Source of the DNA: Haplomitrium mnioides
Lineage: Eukaryota; Marchantiophyta; Haplomitriopsida; Calobryales
DNA length: 37,505 nucleotides
Assembly (NCBI GenBank): GCA_049999725.1
Contig: JBNGIS010018101.1
Coordinates: 1 to 37,505 of the forward strand
Reading direction: 5' to 3'
Shown: positions 20,109 to 30,864 of the stretch, piece by piece
Position numbering within the stretch: the stretch's first letter is position 1
How the letters are laid out: each line of letters opens with the position of its first letter
Notes under the pieces: model-generated
Seen by the model: only the letters and a program-made list of their open reading frames with translations
Database searches by the model: none
What the model was told of the DNA's origin: nothing
Translations under genes and position numbers: made by a program

Positions 20109-20874
20109 TGCCAAGCTATAACGAGGAAGAAACAAAAGCAAAAAGGTATGCTGATTCAAATGTGGATTGCGAGAGCTACAGGTGCCGGTTTCGCGTGAAA
20201 TCCGTCTCGTTGGAAAGAAAAAAACAAGACACAACTATTGGTATAATTTTTAGATTCTGAATCTGGTAAGAAACTCACCTACAAGCCAGGTAAAAAGGCG
20301 GGATGCACCTCTCGGTCGTCAGATAAGTGAAACAAGGACTTCCAAGGAAGGGGGGTGATGAATCGTTGAGGCTGGAGGGGAAACGGGCGCGGGGATAGAC
20401 GGGCTTGCGCTAAAGCTACGGGGACTGTTTTGGGATGCAAGGAAAGCAGCGAGATACGGAGGAGAGAGTTCTGGTGAGACCTTTGGTGCATTGGGTGGAC
20501 TCGTGAAGGAAGGCCATCACATGGTGGAGGTGGACTGAGAAGGTGCTAGGAATCGCTGAGCAGGAGGCTCTAGAGGCTCAGACCACTCAGGTGTACTCAC
20601 ATTTGAAGGCAGACCGACATTTGGAGGTGGACCAACATTCAAAGGAGAGGAGAATTCTTTCGGTTTGTATTTCGTGAGGGGCAACCAAGGGGGGGTCCTG
20701 GTGTCAGCTCAACTTTGGTTTGTGCAGGAGATCAGTCCCAACAGCATTTGGAGAAGGTTGCTGGTGTTAAAATCTTGTGGAGTCAAGAGAGGAGTGGCTG
20801 TGTTAGTGCCCGTGCACTGTAGAGAAGATCCCTTCGAAGCTCAAGGTGGAGTGGGTGGCCAGCAGTCGAGAGGA

Positions 20875-20960
20875 CTGTCTTCCAGAGGTGGAAGTTAAAG
20901 AAATCCTCTTCCAAGCCTAAGGAAGTAAATTCAAGGCTTCTCGTGAGGGAAGTTGAAAAA
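20875..20960 (+). other. conserved hairpin block of the Ogre-like LTRs
   Basis: CTTCCA-GAGG-TGGAAG followed by GTTAAAGAAATCCTCTTCC is kept almost unchanged here and at 22859-22945. It is also kept at 4472-4560 (one stem base changed) and, inverted, at 17640-17690. Surrounding LTR sequence is much more diverged, so this block may be functional, for example in transcript processing. That role is inference. Confidence 0.55.
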
Positions 20961-21712
20961 CTATCTGAGAGAGAGTGCGTGGGTGAGGCGTGAGAGAAAG
21001 GTTGGAGTTGATGAAGGAAAGTCGGAGGAGAGGATGGTTCTTGAGAGGTGGACACGATTGTAATGTTGGCAAGATTGTGTGGCAGTGTAGATGTCTCTAT
21101 GTGTATGTGTGTCTAGTTAGATTTGTGTTCTGTTTGTAGTCTTGTGAAGTTCTTAGTTTAGAAGGCATGCATTCCCTTTATCAAAACATGAGGACACCCT
21201 GGACAGGGGAAGTAAGGACCAACAGTATTGTATCGTGATAATTGGATGCTGGGGTCTATTCCCCTTCTGTATACAAAGTGATTGGGTCTAGATCTGGGCC
21301 TCTTAAGTATATTTCAGAATTTATTCAGCATCGTATCTATTCACTTGTATGTGTCCTTGAGAAATGCATGTGAATGAGCAAGGGGGCTGCTGAGTGACTC
21401 ACCAAGAGGTCAGTGCATACCAGAATCAGATGCTCTGTTCTATCTGCCCCTGTCTTCCAAGTGAGGTTTAGGCTTGAAGAAGGGGTGTGACCTGCATCTG
21501 TGGGCACTGGAGTTGTGTGCTTGGGTGTTGTGCTTGGGTGTTGTTAGGAGGTACTGCAACACTCCAGAGTTGGTTAGTAGACGTTGGGATCCATTCGGTG
21601 CAAAGCCCCTCCTATAAAACGTCCCGAAACACTAAGTCAGCCCTTAAGTGGGGTTAACTCTGTTGGAAAAGAGTTAAGGCTCCGACCAGGGGGCTGACAT
21701 TAACAAATTTTT

Positions 21713-21730
21713 TGGCGATCACGACGGGAC
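21713..21730 (+). other. primer binding site, probably tRNA-Arg
   Basis: TGGCGATCACGACGGGAC lies 13 bases after the 5' LTR end. It would pair with a tRNA 3' end of the form CCCGT-CGTGATCG-CCA, which looks like a plant tRNA-Arg. Use of tRNA-Arg is described for Ogre elements (recalled). The tRNA identity was not checked against a database. Confidence 0.65.
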
Positions 21731-21779
21731 AAAAGAATTCTGGAAAATTAACCTTGCATTAATTTGTTAAGCTGGAGTT

Positions 21780-23693
21780 ATACGAAGGGTCAGGGCCTTA
21801 CAGATGACGTGGCGAGGTTCCGAAGGGCGACGACAGGCTTCCGAAGAGTTACGGTGGGGTTCCGGGGCATTTTGCGGATGACGTGGCACCTCTGCAGGAT
21901 CTGGAAATCTATGGGAATCTTAGAGATCCCTCAGGAATCTTGAGACTCGCGAATCCAACGGGCTCCCTCGACGCGCCACATGTCAGCTTCCCAACGTTCG
22001 TGGAATCTCACTAGTTTCCGTGTCCGAGGAATCCAACGGGCTCCTGCGACGCGCCACCTGTCAGCTACCTGGCATCCGAAGAATCTCACGGGTTGCCAAG
22101 CTATAACGAGAAAGAAACAAAAGCAAAAAGGTATGCTTATTCAAATGTGGATTGCGAGAGCTACAGGTGTCGGTTTTCGTGAAATCAGTCTTGTTGGAAA
22201 GAAAACGACAAGGCGCAACTGTTGGTGTCATTTTTAGATTCTGAATCTGGTAAGAAACTCACCTACAAGCCAGGTAAAAAGACGAGATGCACCTCTCGAT
22301 CGTCAGATAAGTGAAACAGGGACTTCCAAGGAAGGGGGGTGATGAATCGTTGAGGCTAGAGGGGAAACGGACGTGGGGATAGACGGGCTCGCGCTGAAGC
22401 TACGGGGACTGTTTTGGGGTGCAAGGAAAGCAGCGAGATACAGAGGAGAGAGTTCTGGTGAGACCTTTGGTGCATTGGGTGGACTCGTGAAGGAAGGCCA
22501 TCACAGGGTGGAGGTGGACTGAGGAGGTGTTGGGAATCGCTGAGCTGGAGGCTCTAGAGGCTCAGACCACTCAGGTGTACTCACATTTGAAGGCAGACCG
22601 ACATTTGGAGGTGGACCAACATTCAAAGGAGAGGAGAATTCTTTTGGTTTGTATTTCGTGAGGGGCAGCCAAAGGGGGGTCCTAGTGTCAGCTCAGCTTT
22701 GGTTTGTGTAGGAGATCAGTCCCAGGAACATTTGGAGAAGGTTGCTGGTGTTAAAATCTTGTGGAGTCAAGAGAAGAGTGGCTGTGTTAGTGCCCGCACA
22801 CTGCAGAGAAGATCCCTTCAAAGCTCAAGGTGGAGTGGGTAGCGAGCAGTCGAGAGGACTGTCTTCCAGAGGTGGAAGTTAAAGAAATCCTCTTCCAAGC
22901 CTAAGGAAGTAAATTCAAGGCTTCTCGCGAGGGAAGTTGAAAAACTATCTGAGAGAGAGTGCGTGGGTGAGGCGTGAGAGAAAGGTTGGAGTTGATGAAG
23001 GAAAGTCGGAGGAGAGGATGGTTCTTGAGAGGTGGACAGGATTGTAATGTTGGCAAGACCGTGTGGCAGTGTAGATGTCTCTATGTGTATGTGTGTCTAG
23101 TTAGATTTGTGTTCTGTTTGTAGTCTTGTGAAGTTCTTAGTTTAGAAGGCCTGCATTCCCTTTATCAAAACATGAGGACACCCTGGACAAGGGAAGTAAG
23201 GACCAACAGTATTGTATCGTGATAATTGGATGATGGGGCCTATTCCCCTTCTGTATACAAAGTGATTGGGTCTAGATCTAGGCCTCTGAAGTATATTTCA
23301 GAATTTATTCAGCAGCGTATCTATTCACCTATGTGTGTCCTTGAGAAATGCATGTGAATGAGCAAGGGGGCTGCTGAATGACTCACCAAGAGGCCAGTGC
23401 AGACCAGAATCAGATGTTTTGTTTTATCTGCCTCTGTCTTCCAAATGGCACCTTTCGAGGTTAAGGCTTGAAGATGAGGTGTGACCTACATCTGTGGGCA
23501 CTGGAGTTGTGTGCTTGGGTGTTGTGCTTGGGTGTTGTTAGGAGGTACTGCAACACTCCAGAGTTGGTTAGTAGACATTGGGGTCCATTCGGTGCAAAGC
23601 CCCTCCCATAAAACGTCTCGAAACACTAAGTCAGCCCTTAAATGGGGTTAACTCTGTCGAAAAAGAGTTAAGGCTCCGACCAGGGGGCTGATA
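21780..23693 (+). repeat. 5'-truncated 3' LTR of element F
   Basis: From 22096 it aligns base for base with the post-gap part of the 5' LTR (20109-21699), differing at roughly one base in twenty by eye. 21780-22095 corresponds to LTR sequence hidden in the gap: it has GACGTGGC words like those near 3360-3480. The end reads GGCTGATA instead of GGCTGACA. ORF 21980-22237 is not a gene. Confidence 0.8.
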
Positions 23694-23698
23694 CCTAC
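23694..23698. repeat. target-site duplication of element F, right copy
   Basis: CCTAC, identical to 19054-19058. Confidence 0.8.
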
Positions 23699-25048
23699 CT
23701 GCCTCATGATCGCTTCCAGTCAACATCCACCCTATTCGAAATGCTCCTCCCATGACCGAAATGCTCCTCTTATCGAAGTGGCTCTCCCTTGATCGCAATG
23801 CAGTCCTGCCGATCGAAATGTAGTCATGCCCTCTTCGAGATCCCTCTATTCTCCTCATTAAATTTCAGTCAATGTCAGCAAAGCTGCCACTGCAGAGTAT
23901 TACCTGCAGAATTTTGGGACACACCATAGTGTGCTTCCACACTCCCTCGACAATGCTAGCATTTCGAGCTTTGCTATTGCCTTGCATTGAATTTGATTTC
24001 TGTCGTGCTCAATTTCTGCCTGTGAGGGAGGTTTCCTATCCATGCTACTTTATGTGAATTCACAACCCACATCAAGCTACACCTTGTCGCTCTCTGTCAC
24101 TTGCTAACGATGGGGTTTTGTTTGTTTTATTTTTTTTTGTTTTTTTTTTGAGATAAGAGCTACAAAAAAAAAGGAAAGAAAAGGAAGAACTCTGGGGAGA
24201 AAAAGATGGCCGCACGGAGATGCGCGCGTGGAAGAATTTTGTCGCGGAAGAAATCGTTGGTGCGCGAGGAAAAAAAATTTGTCGTGGAGATTGCTTGTGT
24301 TCTCTCTGTGTCTCCCTGAAGAGACCGTCGTGCTGATAACGTGTTGTGGGACATGCATTACACAGAGAGAGAGAGAGCCGTTGCGCTGTACATTCCTCCA
24401 CACAAGAGATAGATCGATTGATAGTGAGGGGTCAAAGGTTCCCCTTATGTATACATCCATGCCCCTCTATATATAGGGGTATACTATGTTCTATAACAAA
24501 AATATAATATAATATCATAAACTATAAAATTCCCTACCAGCATGGCTTATACGTATGCCTTGGCCTCCTTCGGACATGGGAAGTGGAGTCCCCTTCAGAC
24601 CCTCCACCAACGAGAGAACACTCACAGCTTCCCCACTATGACAGAACAAATAACAACGGATGGCCAGGTAACAACGTCCTCAGAGCAAAGAAGGACAGAA
24701 CAGAGGAAAACCGAACGACAAATTCGACTCTGGGGAAAACAACACAAAGGGAAAAAAAACTGAGCATAGAGGCATGGTGGCTCACATAGCCCTGCTTCCA
24801 GTCCATCTCTCCACACCCTCCTTTCTTGGCCGCATTTCTAAGGTCACTCCTTTCTTTCGCCAAATCAGGTCTGACTTTCGATAGAACTGATCAAAACCTG
24901 CTTCCTCGGACTCCAGCCCACTCCTTAACTTGTTTTTACTCTTTTTCACCCCTTTGTGCACCAGGTTGATAAGTCTTGGGCTCAAAGTGTTGTGCTAGGC
25001 CAGGTTAGACACAAAAATTTGAAAAAACCCAAAAAACACCGGCCGACA
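23699..25048 (-). repeat. solo Ogre-like LTR C, 5' part
   Basis: On the minus strand it begins TGTCGGCCGG followed by a T-rich run, matching the starts of the long LTRs at 19059 and 1207. The rest is diverged. A probable copia-like insert occupies part of it (about 24100-24542). I see no supported gene; the open pieces (such as 24622-24985 minus) lie in LTR DNA. Confidence 0.65.
24328..24542 (-). mobile_element. possible Ty1-copia LTR end with primer site
   Basis: The minus strand starts TGCTGGTAGGG, has a CTATATATAG TATA box (plus 24463-24480, within a C-run/G-run inverted repeat) and ends ...CACAACA. It is followed by CGTTATCAGCACGA (plus 24328-24343), a sequence I recall next to LTRs of copia elements of the Ale/Retrofit type. 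Downstream (to about 24110) is leader-like DNA with long A runs and no gag frame. No duplication was found. This is a tentative call. Confidence 0.35.
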
Positions 25049-25129
25049 AGGGTAGGTGTCTTAAATGAGATCGTACTTGACCTCCCCAAATCTTCTATTG
25101 AGATGTCATGAGTGTCTTCTTTCTATATT

Positions 25130-25429
25130 CTACTTGCGGATTATATCTTTGTAACCACTTCCACTCCAACCCATGTGTAAAGCTATACTTTGAGATAGTT
25201 GTTCAATAGACTCGCTTTGGCCTTTTGCCATTTCCACCACTTTGTACTCTTCCTTTTCAAATGGCAATGTCAACTTCAATGTTATCGCTCGTGATAAGTA
25301 ATTTTCTTCAGCTCCGAAGTCCACCAAAACTCTTATTGTAGATCCTTCCATCCATCCATCAACCATAATTAACCCTCTATTTTTCTGTTTTTCTATATAG
25401 TAGATGCTTTCCTTGCATTTCTTCTTCAT
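25130..25429 (-). pseudogene. aspartic protease, element B
   Basis: VDGWMEGSTIRVLVDFGAEE carries the protease active-site region. The D-S/T-G triad reads D-F-G, so the nucleophile loop is altered. ENYLSRA and IEQLSQSIALH follow, and then decay. It sits downstream of gag in the same strand, as in other Ty3 elements. The start at 25429 is a convenience; the real product would be part of a polyprotein. Confidence 0.75.
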
Positions 25430-25633
25430 CCCAACAAAACCACGAGGTTGTTTTACTAGTGCCCTTCATTTCCCTGACCTTTTTCATCTCCTTCATTGTT
25501 GATACTAAGGAGAGGCCGCCAAAATACTCGCCCTTGATTGTGACGTATTGTTCTACAATTTGGTGTAATGTGTCATATCCAACCACAATTGTAGCATGTT
25601 CGAGTTTCTCGTCAATCATCCATCCTCCTTTCA

Positions 25634-26411
25634 TTAGTATGTTGTAGTCCCCCTTGTTGGTGATTTGGGCAATGAAGTTCTCTTCTTCTCATATTCCCCA
25701 ACTATATAGGCATGGGTCATAGTTTCCTCTAGTTTGCACAATTCCCAATGTCCCTTCAATTTGTTGAGCAAATGAAATAGCTTCATTATGTCTTTTGGAT
25801 TGCGCATCACAACTTCTCCTCTAATTTTTCTCTTTAACCCTTGCAAAAATTTGTCAATAGCCTCTATTGGACTCATATCTTTGATTTGAACTTGCAAGCT
25901 TCGAAATTCCTCAATATATCTTGCAACACTTCCTTGTTGCTCCAACTCCCAAAGCTTTGTTCTTGCAGTCAATATAGAATCTACTATTTTAAAATTTTGG
26001 AGGAAACCTTCTTTTAAACAACTCTACAAAAGTTGTTCTCCTTGTGTATTTTTTTGTCGCTCCCAACCTTGTAGCTATATTGATGGATGCTCTACTGAAA
26101 ATGATCTTGCAAACAATCCTTTCTCCAAATCCAAAGCATTTGGATAATATGGTATGTATTTGATAGATCTATCGTTCTGTGATGCCAATTGTGTGACTTC
26201 CTCTATAGGGCTCTATTTTGCATGACTTGCTTATTTTTTGAAGCAATATCTCCCGACTTCCTTCCCCACTTTCTTGTTGTAGTTGAATTTTCACCATTTT
26301 TGCTATCAACATGTTTGTTTGTTGCTTTCTTGTTATAAGAGTTGCTTGAAGCTCTTCCAACTTTGCCATCACCCACACTCCTTCTTCAAGACTGCTAGAG
26401 TTAGCATCCAT
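25634..26411 (-). pseudogene. gag, element B
   Basis: The frame begins MDANSSSLEEGVWVMAKLEE at 26411. After shifts, 25972-25634 gives TKLWELEQQGSVARYIEEF and MSPIEAIDKFLQGLK, then RNPKD. These match the retrotransposon gag family (the Q-x-G-S-V-x-x-Y-I-x-x-F signature). A region down to 25440 has a decayed zinc-knuckle area with a single Cys. At least two frameshifts are needed. Confidence 0.75.
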
Positions 26412-27048
26412 GTTGTTATGTCACAGTTTAACCCTCTAAAACTTATACAAAACAAATATGTACACACTCCAATTGTGAAAAATAGGTAAAATAAAAGGCT
26501 TACTAGATGCCAACACCACATTACAAAACCTCTCTCCAAACTTACAAACAAGTAAATCACGTTGTGTTTGCTTAAGTGTTACTCTAATAGAAATATGACA
26601 TTTGGAGTTGAACTCTTCTAGAGGAGCTTGGTTCAAATCCATTTTTCTTTCTACTATAAAATATAAATAAAAAAAATCCCATATAACACCATAGTTTACG
26701 ATAGGTAAGATAATAGATTCTCTTAATTCCATCACAAAAACCATAAAGTCTTCACCAACGTTATACACTGGAAATTGATGAAAGAAATGTTTGTCAATAT
26801 TAAACACACGAATGTTAAAAGAGGAATTCTAGGAGGTACAAATGCTCCTCTATCTATTGGCTACCATAGCATCAAGTCAAACTTCTTATCTTCATGTACA
26901 AAGAATGGGATACCCACTATCTTTTATTCATAAAAACTTGATAGTTTAACTCTAATAGAGTGAATGCAAAGTGGAGATTCCACTACTCCAAAAGGTCTTA
27001 AAGTACTTTTCCAAAGAGGAGTAATCCACACTCTTTAGAGAAGACCAA
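26412..27048 (-). other. 5' leader of chromovirus B
   Basis: Untranslated DNA between primer site and gag. ORF 26807-26436 lies here, but the similar stretch in element A (30660-30445) is broken differently, so I do not call it a gene. Confidence 0.5.
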
Positions 27049-27060
27049 GCTCTGATACCA
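27049..27060 (-). other. primer binding site of chromovirus B (initiator tRNA-Met)
   Basis: The minus strand reads TGGTATCAGAGC, the classic plant initiator-Met primer site, one base from the LTR end. Confidence 0.9.
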
Positions 27061-27061
27061 A

Positions 27062-27572
27062 TGTAGCACTACACACCCACATACACACACAAGTTAGCAC
27101 AAGTACAACACTTACAAGTTAGCATAAGAGAAGCGCAGAAGAACCCACAAGGTAAGAGATGCCAAACAAGGCACTCTCCTTTCATTATATACTTAAGAGA
27201 AAGCACTTTGCTTATATAAGTGGAGGAACCCCATTGGTTCCTTTTCTGTTCTCTTCTAGTTGAACCCCTCTTTTCTCTCTAACTCTAATTGGACCACCTT
27301 TTACTTTTTTTCTCCTTTTGCCACATGTACTTATCCTTAGAACCTTGCATCTCTTTACTTTAATTTTCCGTTTACCACATGTCCTTATCCTCTTCTAAAA
27401 TAGTCTATCTAGACTCCCTCTTTTACTTTAATTCGCTGACTTTCTTTCATCGTGCCACATGTCTTACTCTCTATAATAGCAATTTTTTTTGCTACTCTAA
27501 CTTAATAATAGCTTTCTAGATATAGTTGATACTATTTTAAGCTATGCTTTGCTAAAGTTAGTGACCATTATA
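27062..27572 (-). repeat. 5' LTR of chromovirus B (511 bp)
   Basis: Plus-strand ends are TGTAGCACTACAC and GACCATTATA (expected TTACA). It carries the TAGTCTATCTAGACTCC block that pairs it with 14702-15223, and U3 repeats of the CCACATGT type. The primer site abuts its inner end. Confidence 0.85.
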
Positions 27573-28800
27573 GAAAGTTTGATTGGTCGCTAGAATCATA
27601 CCATTTAAGAATAGGAGCATGAAGAAGTGATTTCTTCAATGCTTGAAATGCCAACTCTTCTGTAGCTCTCTATTTCTACGTATGACTTTTCTTGAGCAAG
27701 TTGGTCAATGGTTCTGCTATTTGTGCAAAAGCCTTCACAAATTGACAATCAAACTCGATTAGTCCAAAAAATCCTCTTAGTTGTGTGTGATCATTAAGAG
27801 CTTCTCACTTTTGAAGTGCCTCCACTTTTTCATCCACAACCTTGATTCCTTATGCACTCACACAATGACTCAAGTAGTCCACCTTCCTTTTTCCAATTTC
27901 ACATTTTGACATCTTCACATATAGCTTGTGATTTCAAGGTACTTTCAATACTCTATGAAGGTGTTGTTGATGCTCTTGAAGATTCTTGCTGTAAATGAAA
28001 ATGTCATCCAAAAAGACAATAACAAACTTATCTAAATAAGATTAAAAAATATCTTTCATAAGACCTAGAAATGTTGTAGGAGCATTAGTTAGTCCAAAAG
28101 ACATAACAAGGTATTCAAAATGCCCATATTGACTCTAAAATGTTGTTTTTTGCACATCACCTTTCGCAATTCAGATTTGAATATATTCGCTTCTGAAATC
28201 CAACTTTGTAGAGTAATTTTCTCTTTGAAGGTGATAAAAAAAATCATCTATTCTAGGTTATATATATATTTATATATATATATATATTTATATTTATATT
28301 TATATTTATATTTATATTTATATTTATATTTATTTATTTATTTCTTACTGTAGGTTGGTTGAGTGCTTAATAGTCGATACACAATCTCATACTCCCATCT
28401 TTCTTTTTCATAAATAATATTGGTGCACTATAAAGAGAGATGCTTGGTTGAATGAACCCCTTCTTCAACAATTCAGTAATATGAGATTTGCATTCCTCAA
28501 GTTCATGAGAATGCAATCAATATGGTGCTTTTCATGGTGGAATAATTTTTGGAATAACCTCAATCTTGTGATCAATACATCATTTAGACGACAAGCCATG
28601 GGGTAAATAATTGGGAAAGATGTTGTGAAACTCCTTCAAAATACCTTGAAAATCGTAGGGAACTTTATGCTTTGAGCCCTTCTTATCAACGGTGAGTTCA
28701 AGTATGAGCCTTAAAAACATTGTATCTTGACTTTTGATTGAATATGGTCCAATTACATATAAGAGTATGTGCCTTGAATGAGAAAATACTCGACCTCCCT
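27573..28800 (-). pseudogene. reverse transcriptase, element A
   Basis: The minus strand shows [26 protein letters not shown], then FVIVFLDDIFIYS (YxDD box intact, near 28000), NHKLYVKMSKCEIGKRK and, at the end, ALKKSLLHAPILKWYDSS. Many stops and shifts occur. A (TATATT)n microsatellite (28259-28343) sits inside the fingers/palm region. RT ends exactly at the LTR of element B, and RNase H resumes at 14701. Confidence 0.8.
28259..28343. repeat. TA/TATATT microsatellite inside RT of element A
   Basis: (TA)n followed by about nine TATATT/TTTATA units and three TTTA units. The homologous place in element B (near 16750) reads AATGGATATTTATTTTTCACTG and is not expanded, so the run grew after the two lineages split. 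The ORF 28120-28353 is made by this run. Confidence 0.9.
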
Positions 28801-28807
28801 GAATCTT

Positions 28808-29137
28808 CTATTGAGATGTTAAGAGTGTATTATTTTGCCAATCTACTTGCAGGTTATATCTTCGTAGCCATTTCATTCCAAGAATCGCATCATATCTAAC
28901 CAATGTTGTAATCTTCCACTCCAAATTTTCTTTATCGTTGCTTATATGTAGAGCTATAGTTTGAGACAAATGTTCAATAAGCTCACTTTGGTCATTGGCC
29001 ATTTCAACCACCTTATAATCTTCTTTTTCAATTGGCAACTTCAGCTTCAAAGCTATCACTCGTGACAGATAATTTTCTTTTGCCTCGGATTCCACCAAAA
29101 CTCTTATTGCCGATCCTTCCATCCATCCATCAACCAC
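28808..29137 (-). pseudogene. aspartic protease, element A
   Basis: Open for 109 codons. VDGWMEGSAIRVLVESEAKE replaces the D-S-G triad with E-S-E, so it is catalytically dead. ENYLSRVIALKLKLPIEKED, LVRYDAILGMKWLRRYN and DWQNN follow; the last two are the conserved C-terminal part (D-x-I-L-G-M-x-W-L). It is closely similar to the element B copy (25130-25429). Confidence 0.8.
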
Positions 29138-29383
29138 AATTAGTCCTCCATTTTTTTGTTTTTCTATACACTATATTTTCTTTTTTCGAAACCTTTCCTT
29201 GCATTTCTTCTTTATCCCAACAAAACATAAGGTTTTTTACTAGTACACCTTGTTTCATTGACATTCTTCATCTTCTTCGTTGTTGATATTATGAAGAGGC
29301 CATCGAAACACTTGCCATTGATTATGTCATATTTCTCTACAACTCGATGCAATATGCTCTATTCAACTACAATTCTAACATGT

Positions 29384-30205
29384 TCATGTTTCTTGCCATT
29401 CTTCAATTCTATTTTCTATAGCATTGTGTGGTACTCTTGGTTGTTGATTGGGACAACTGAAATCTCTTCTTCTAATATGTCCCAACTCCATAGGTATGAG
29501 GCCATAATTCCTTTGTGTTTGCATAATCTCCAATATTCTTTCAATTCTTTGAGCAAACAAGATGGCTTCGTTAACATCCTTTGGATTGCGCATCATAACT
29601 TCCCCTCAAATCTTCTTTTTAAATCTTTGCAAAAAATTTGTCAATGATATTGGCTGAACTCATGTCTTCAATTTGGATTCGTAGGCTTCAAAACTCTTCA
29701 ATGTACCTTGCAGCACTTCTTTATTGCTCTAACTTCCAAAGCTTAGTCCTTGCGATTAATATAGAGTCTACTGCTTTGAAATTTTGTAATAAGCCCTCTT
29801 TAAGGCTGCTCCACAAAAGTTGTTCTCCTCGTGTATTTTTTGTCACTCCTATCCTTGTAGCCAAATAGATGCGTGCTTCGTTAAAAATGACCTTGCAAAT
29901 AGTCTCTTCTCCAAATCTAACACATGTGAATAATACAACATATGAACTTCCATCCGATCCACCCATCCTTCTACAACACCTACCATGCAACTTCCTTTAT
30001 AAGGCACCACTTTACACGACTTTCTTATCTTTTGAAGCAATGTTTCTCGACTCCCTTCTCCATTCTCTTGTTGCAATCAGATTTTCACCATCTCCACTAT
30101 TAACATATTTTTTTATTGTTGGCTTGCTATAAAGGGTGCTTGAAGTTTTTCCAACTTTTCCATCATTCAAGCTCCTTCTTCTAGATTGCTAGAATTTGCC
30201 TCCAT
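29384..30205 (-). pseudogene. gag, element A
   Basis: Pieces 30076-29849 (ENGEGSRETLLQKIRKSCK), 29990-29721 (ARIYLATRIGVTK, GEQLLWSSLKEGLLQ) and 29596-29384 (MMRNPKDVNEAILFAQRIE) line up with gag of element B. Frameshifts separate them. The start probably corresponds to the CAT at about 30203 (aligned to the ATG at 26411 in B). Confidence 0.7.
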
Positions 30206-30851
30206 AATTTTCTGTCACAACTTAACTATTTGCAACTCATATGAAAACAAATACGTACACATTCCAATTATGTAGAATAGGTAAAATAAAAGCTTTAGTT
30301 GATGCTAACACCAAATCACAAAACCTCTCTCCAAATTTATGAACAAGAAAATCTCATTACATTTGCTTAAGCATTACTTGAACAGAAATGCAATACTTGG
30401 AGTTGAACTCTTCTAGAGGAGCTTGGTTCAAATCCATTTTCTATCTACCACAAAACGTAAATGAAACACTCCCATGTAACACCATAATTTATCATAGGTA
30501 AGATAATAATTTCTCTTAATTCCATTACAAAAACCATAAAATCACCCTTAAAATTATATACTAAAATTTGACAAAAGAAATGTTTGTCAATGTTAAACAC
30601 ACAAATATTCAAAGAATTCAATAGAGGAATTATAGGAGGTACAAATGCTCTTCTATCCATTAGCTACCATAGTATCAAGTCAAACTTCTTATCTTCATCG
30701 ATAAAAGATGGGATATCCACTATCATTTACTCATGAAAACATGAGAGTTTAACTCTCTTGGAGTTAATGAAAAGTAGAGATTCCACTACTCCAAAAGGTC
30801 TTCACTGTTTCTCCAAAGAGGGGTAATCCACACTTCTTTAAAGAAGACCAA
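30206..30851 (-). other. 5' leader of chromovirus A
   Basis: Homologous to 26412-27048 of element B, with no supported gene. Confidence 0.5.
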
Positions 30852-30863
30852 GCTCTAATATCA
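30852..30863 (-). other. decayed primer binding site of chromovirus A
   Basis: The minus strand reads TGATATTAGAGC against TGGTATCAGAGC: two changes, both G/C to A/T. It follows the LTR end by one base. Confidence 0.75.
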
Positions 30864-30864
30864 T

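Larger units (their letters stand above)
19059..21699 (+). repeat. 5' LTR of element F (contains assembly gap)
   Basis: Starts TGTCGACCGGG and ends GGGCTGACA. The left portion matches 1207-1880 of the long LTR at the window start: T-rich start, CAAGGGGGAGCC, and the GATGAGGCCCC block. The right portion matches about 4090-5394. The primer site just downstream marks it as the 5' LTR. With 400 N it is 1.5 kb shorter than the 4.19 kb copy, so the gap is probably under-sized. ORFs through the N run are artefacts. Confidence 0.8.
19059..23693 (+). mobile_element. Ogre-like LTR element F, internally deleted
   Basis: 5' LTR 19059-21699 (with gap), tRNA primer site 21713-21730, a few tens of bases of leader, then a 5'-truncated second LTR copy ending at 23693. 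A perfect 5-bp duplication CCTAC flanks the whole. There is no gag or pol. The second LTR lacks its 5' half, so either a large deletion joined the leader to the middle of the 3' LTR or the assembly has collapsed the element. Confidence 0.8.
25049..27572 (-). mobile_element. chromovirus B, 5' part (LTR, PBS, gag, protease)
   Basis: Minus-strand order is LTR 27572-27062, primer site, leader, gag, protease. It then breaks at 25049 where solo LTR C begins. It continues at 17186. Confidence 0.8.

Noticed and set aside
19638-20234. Long ORFs across 19638-20234
   Set aside because: Almost entirely N bases; they lie in an LTR.
24072-24460. Overlapping minus-strand ORFs rich in Phe, Ser and Lys
   Set aside because: They come from A/T homopolymer runs downstream of a copia-like primer site; no domain or homologue in the window.
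28120-28353. ORF rich in Tyr/Leu repeats
   Set aside because: Produced by the TA/TATATT microsatellite inside antisense RT.
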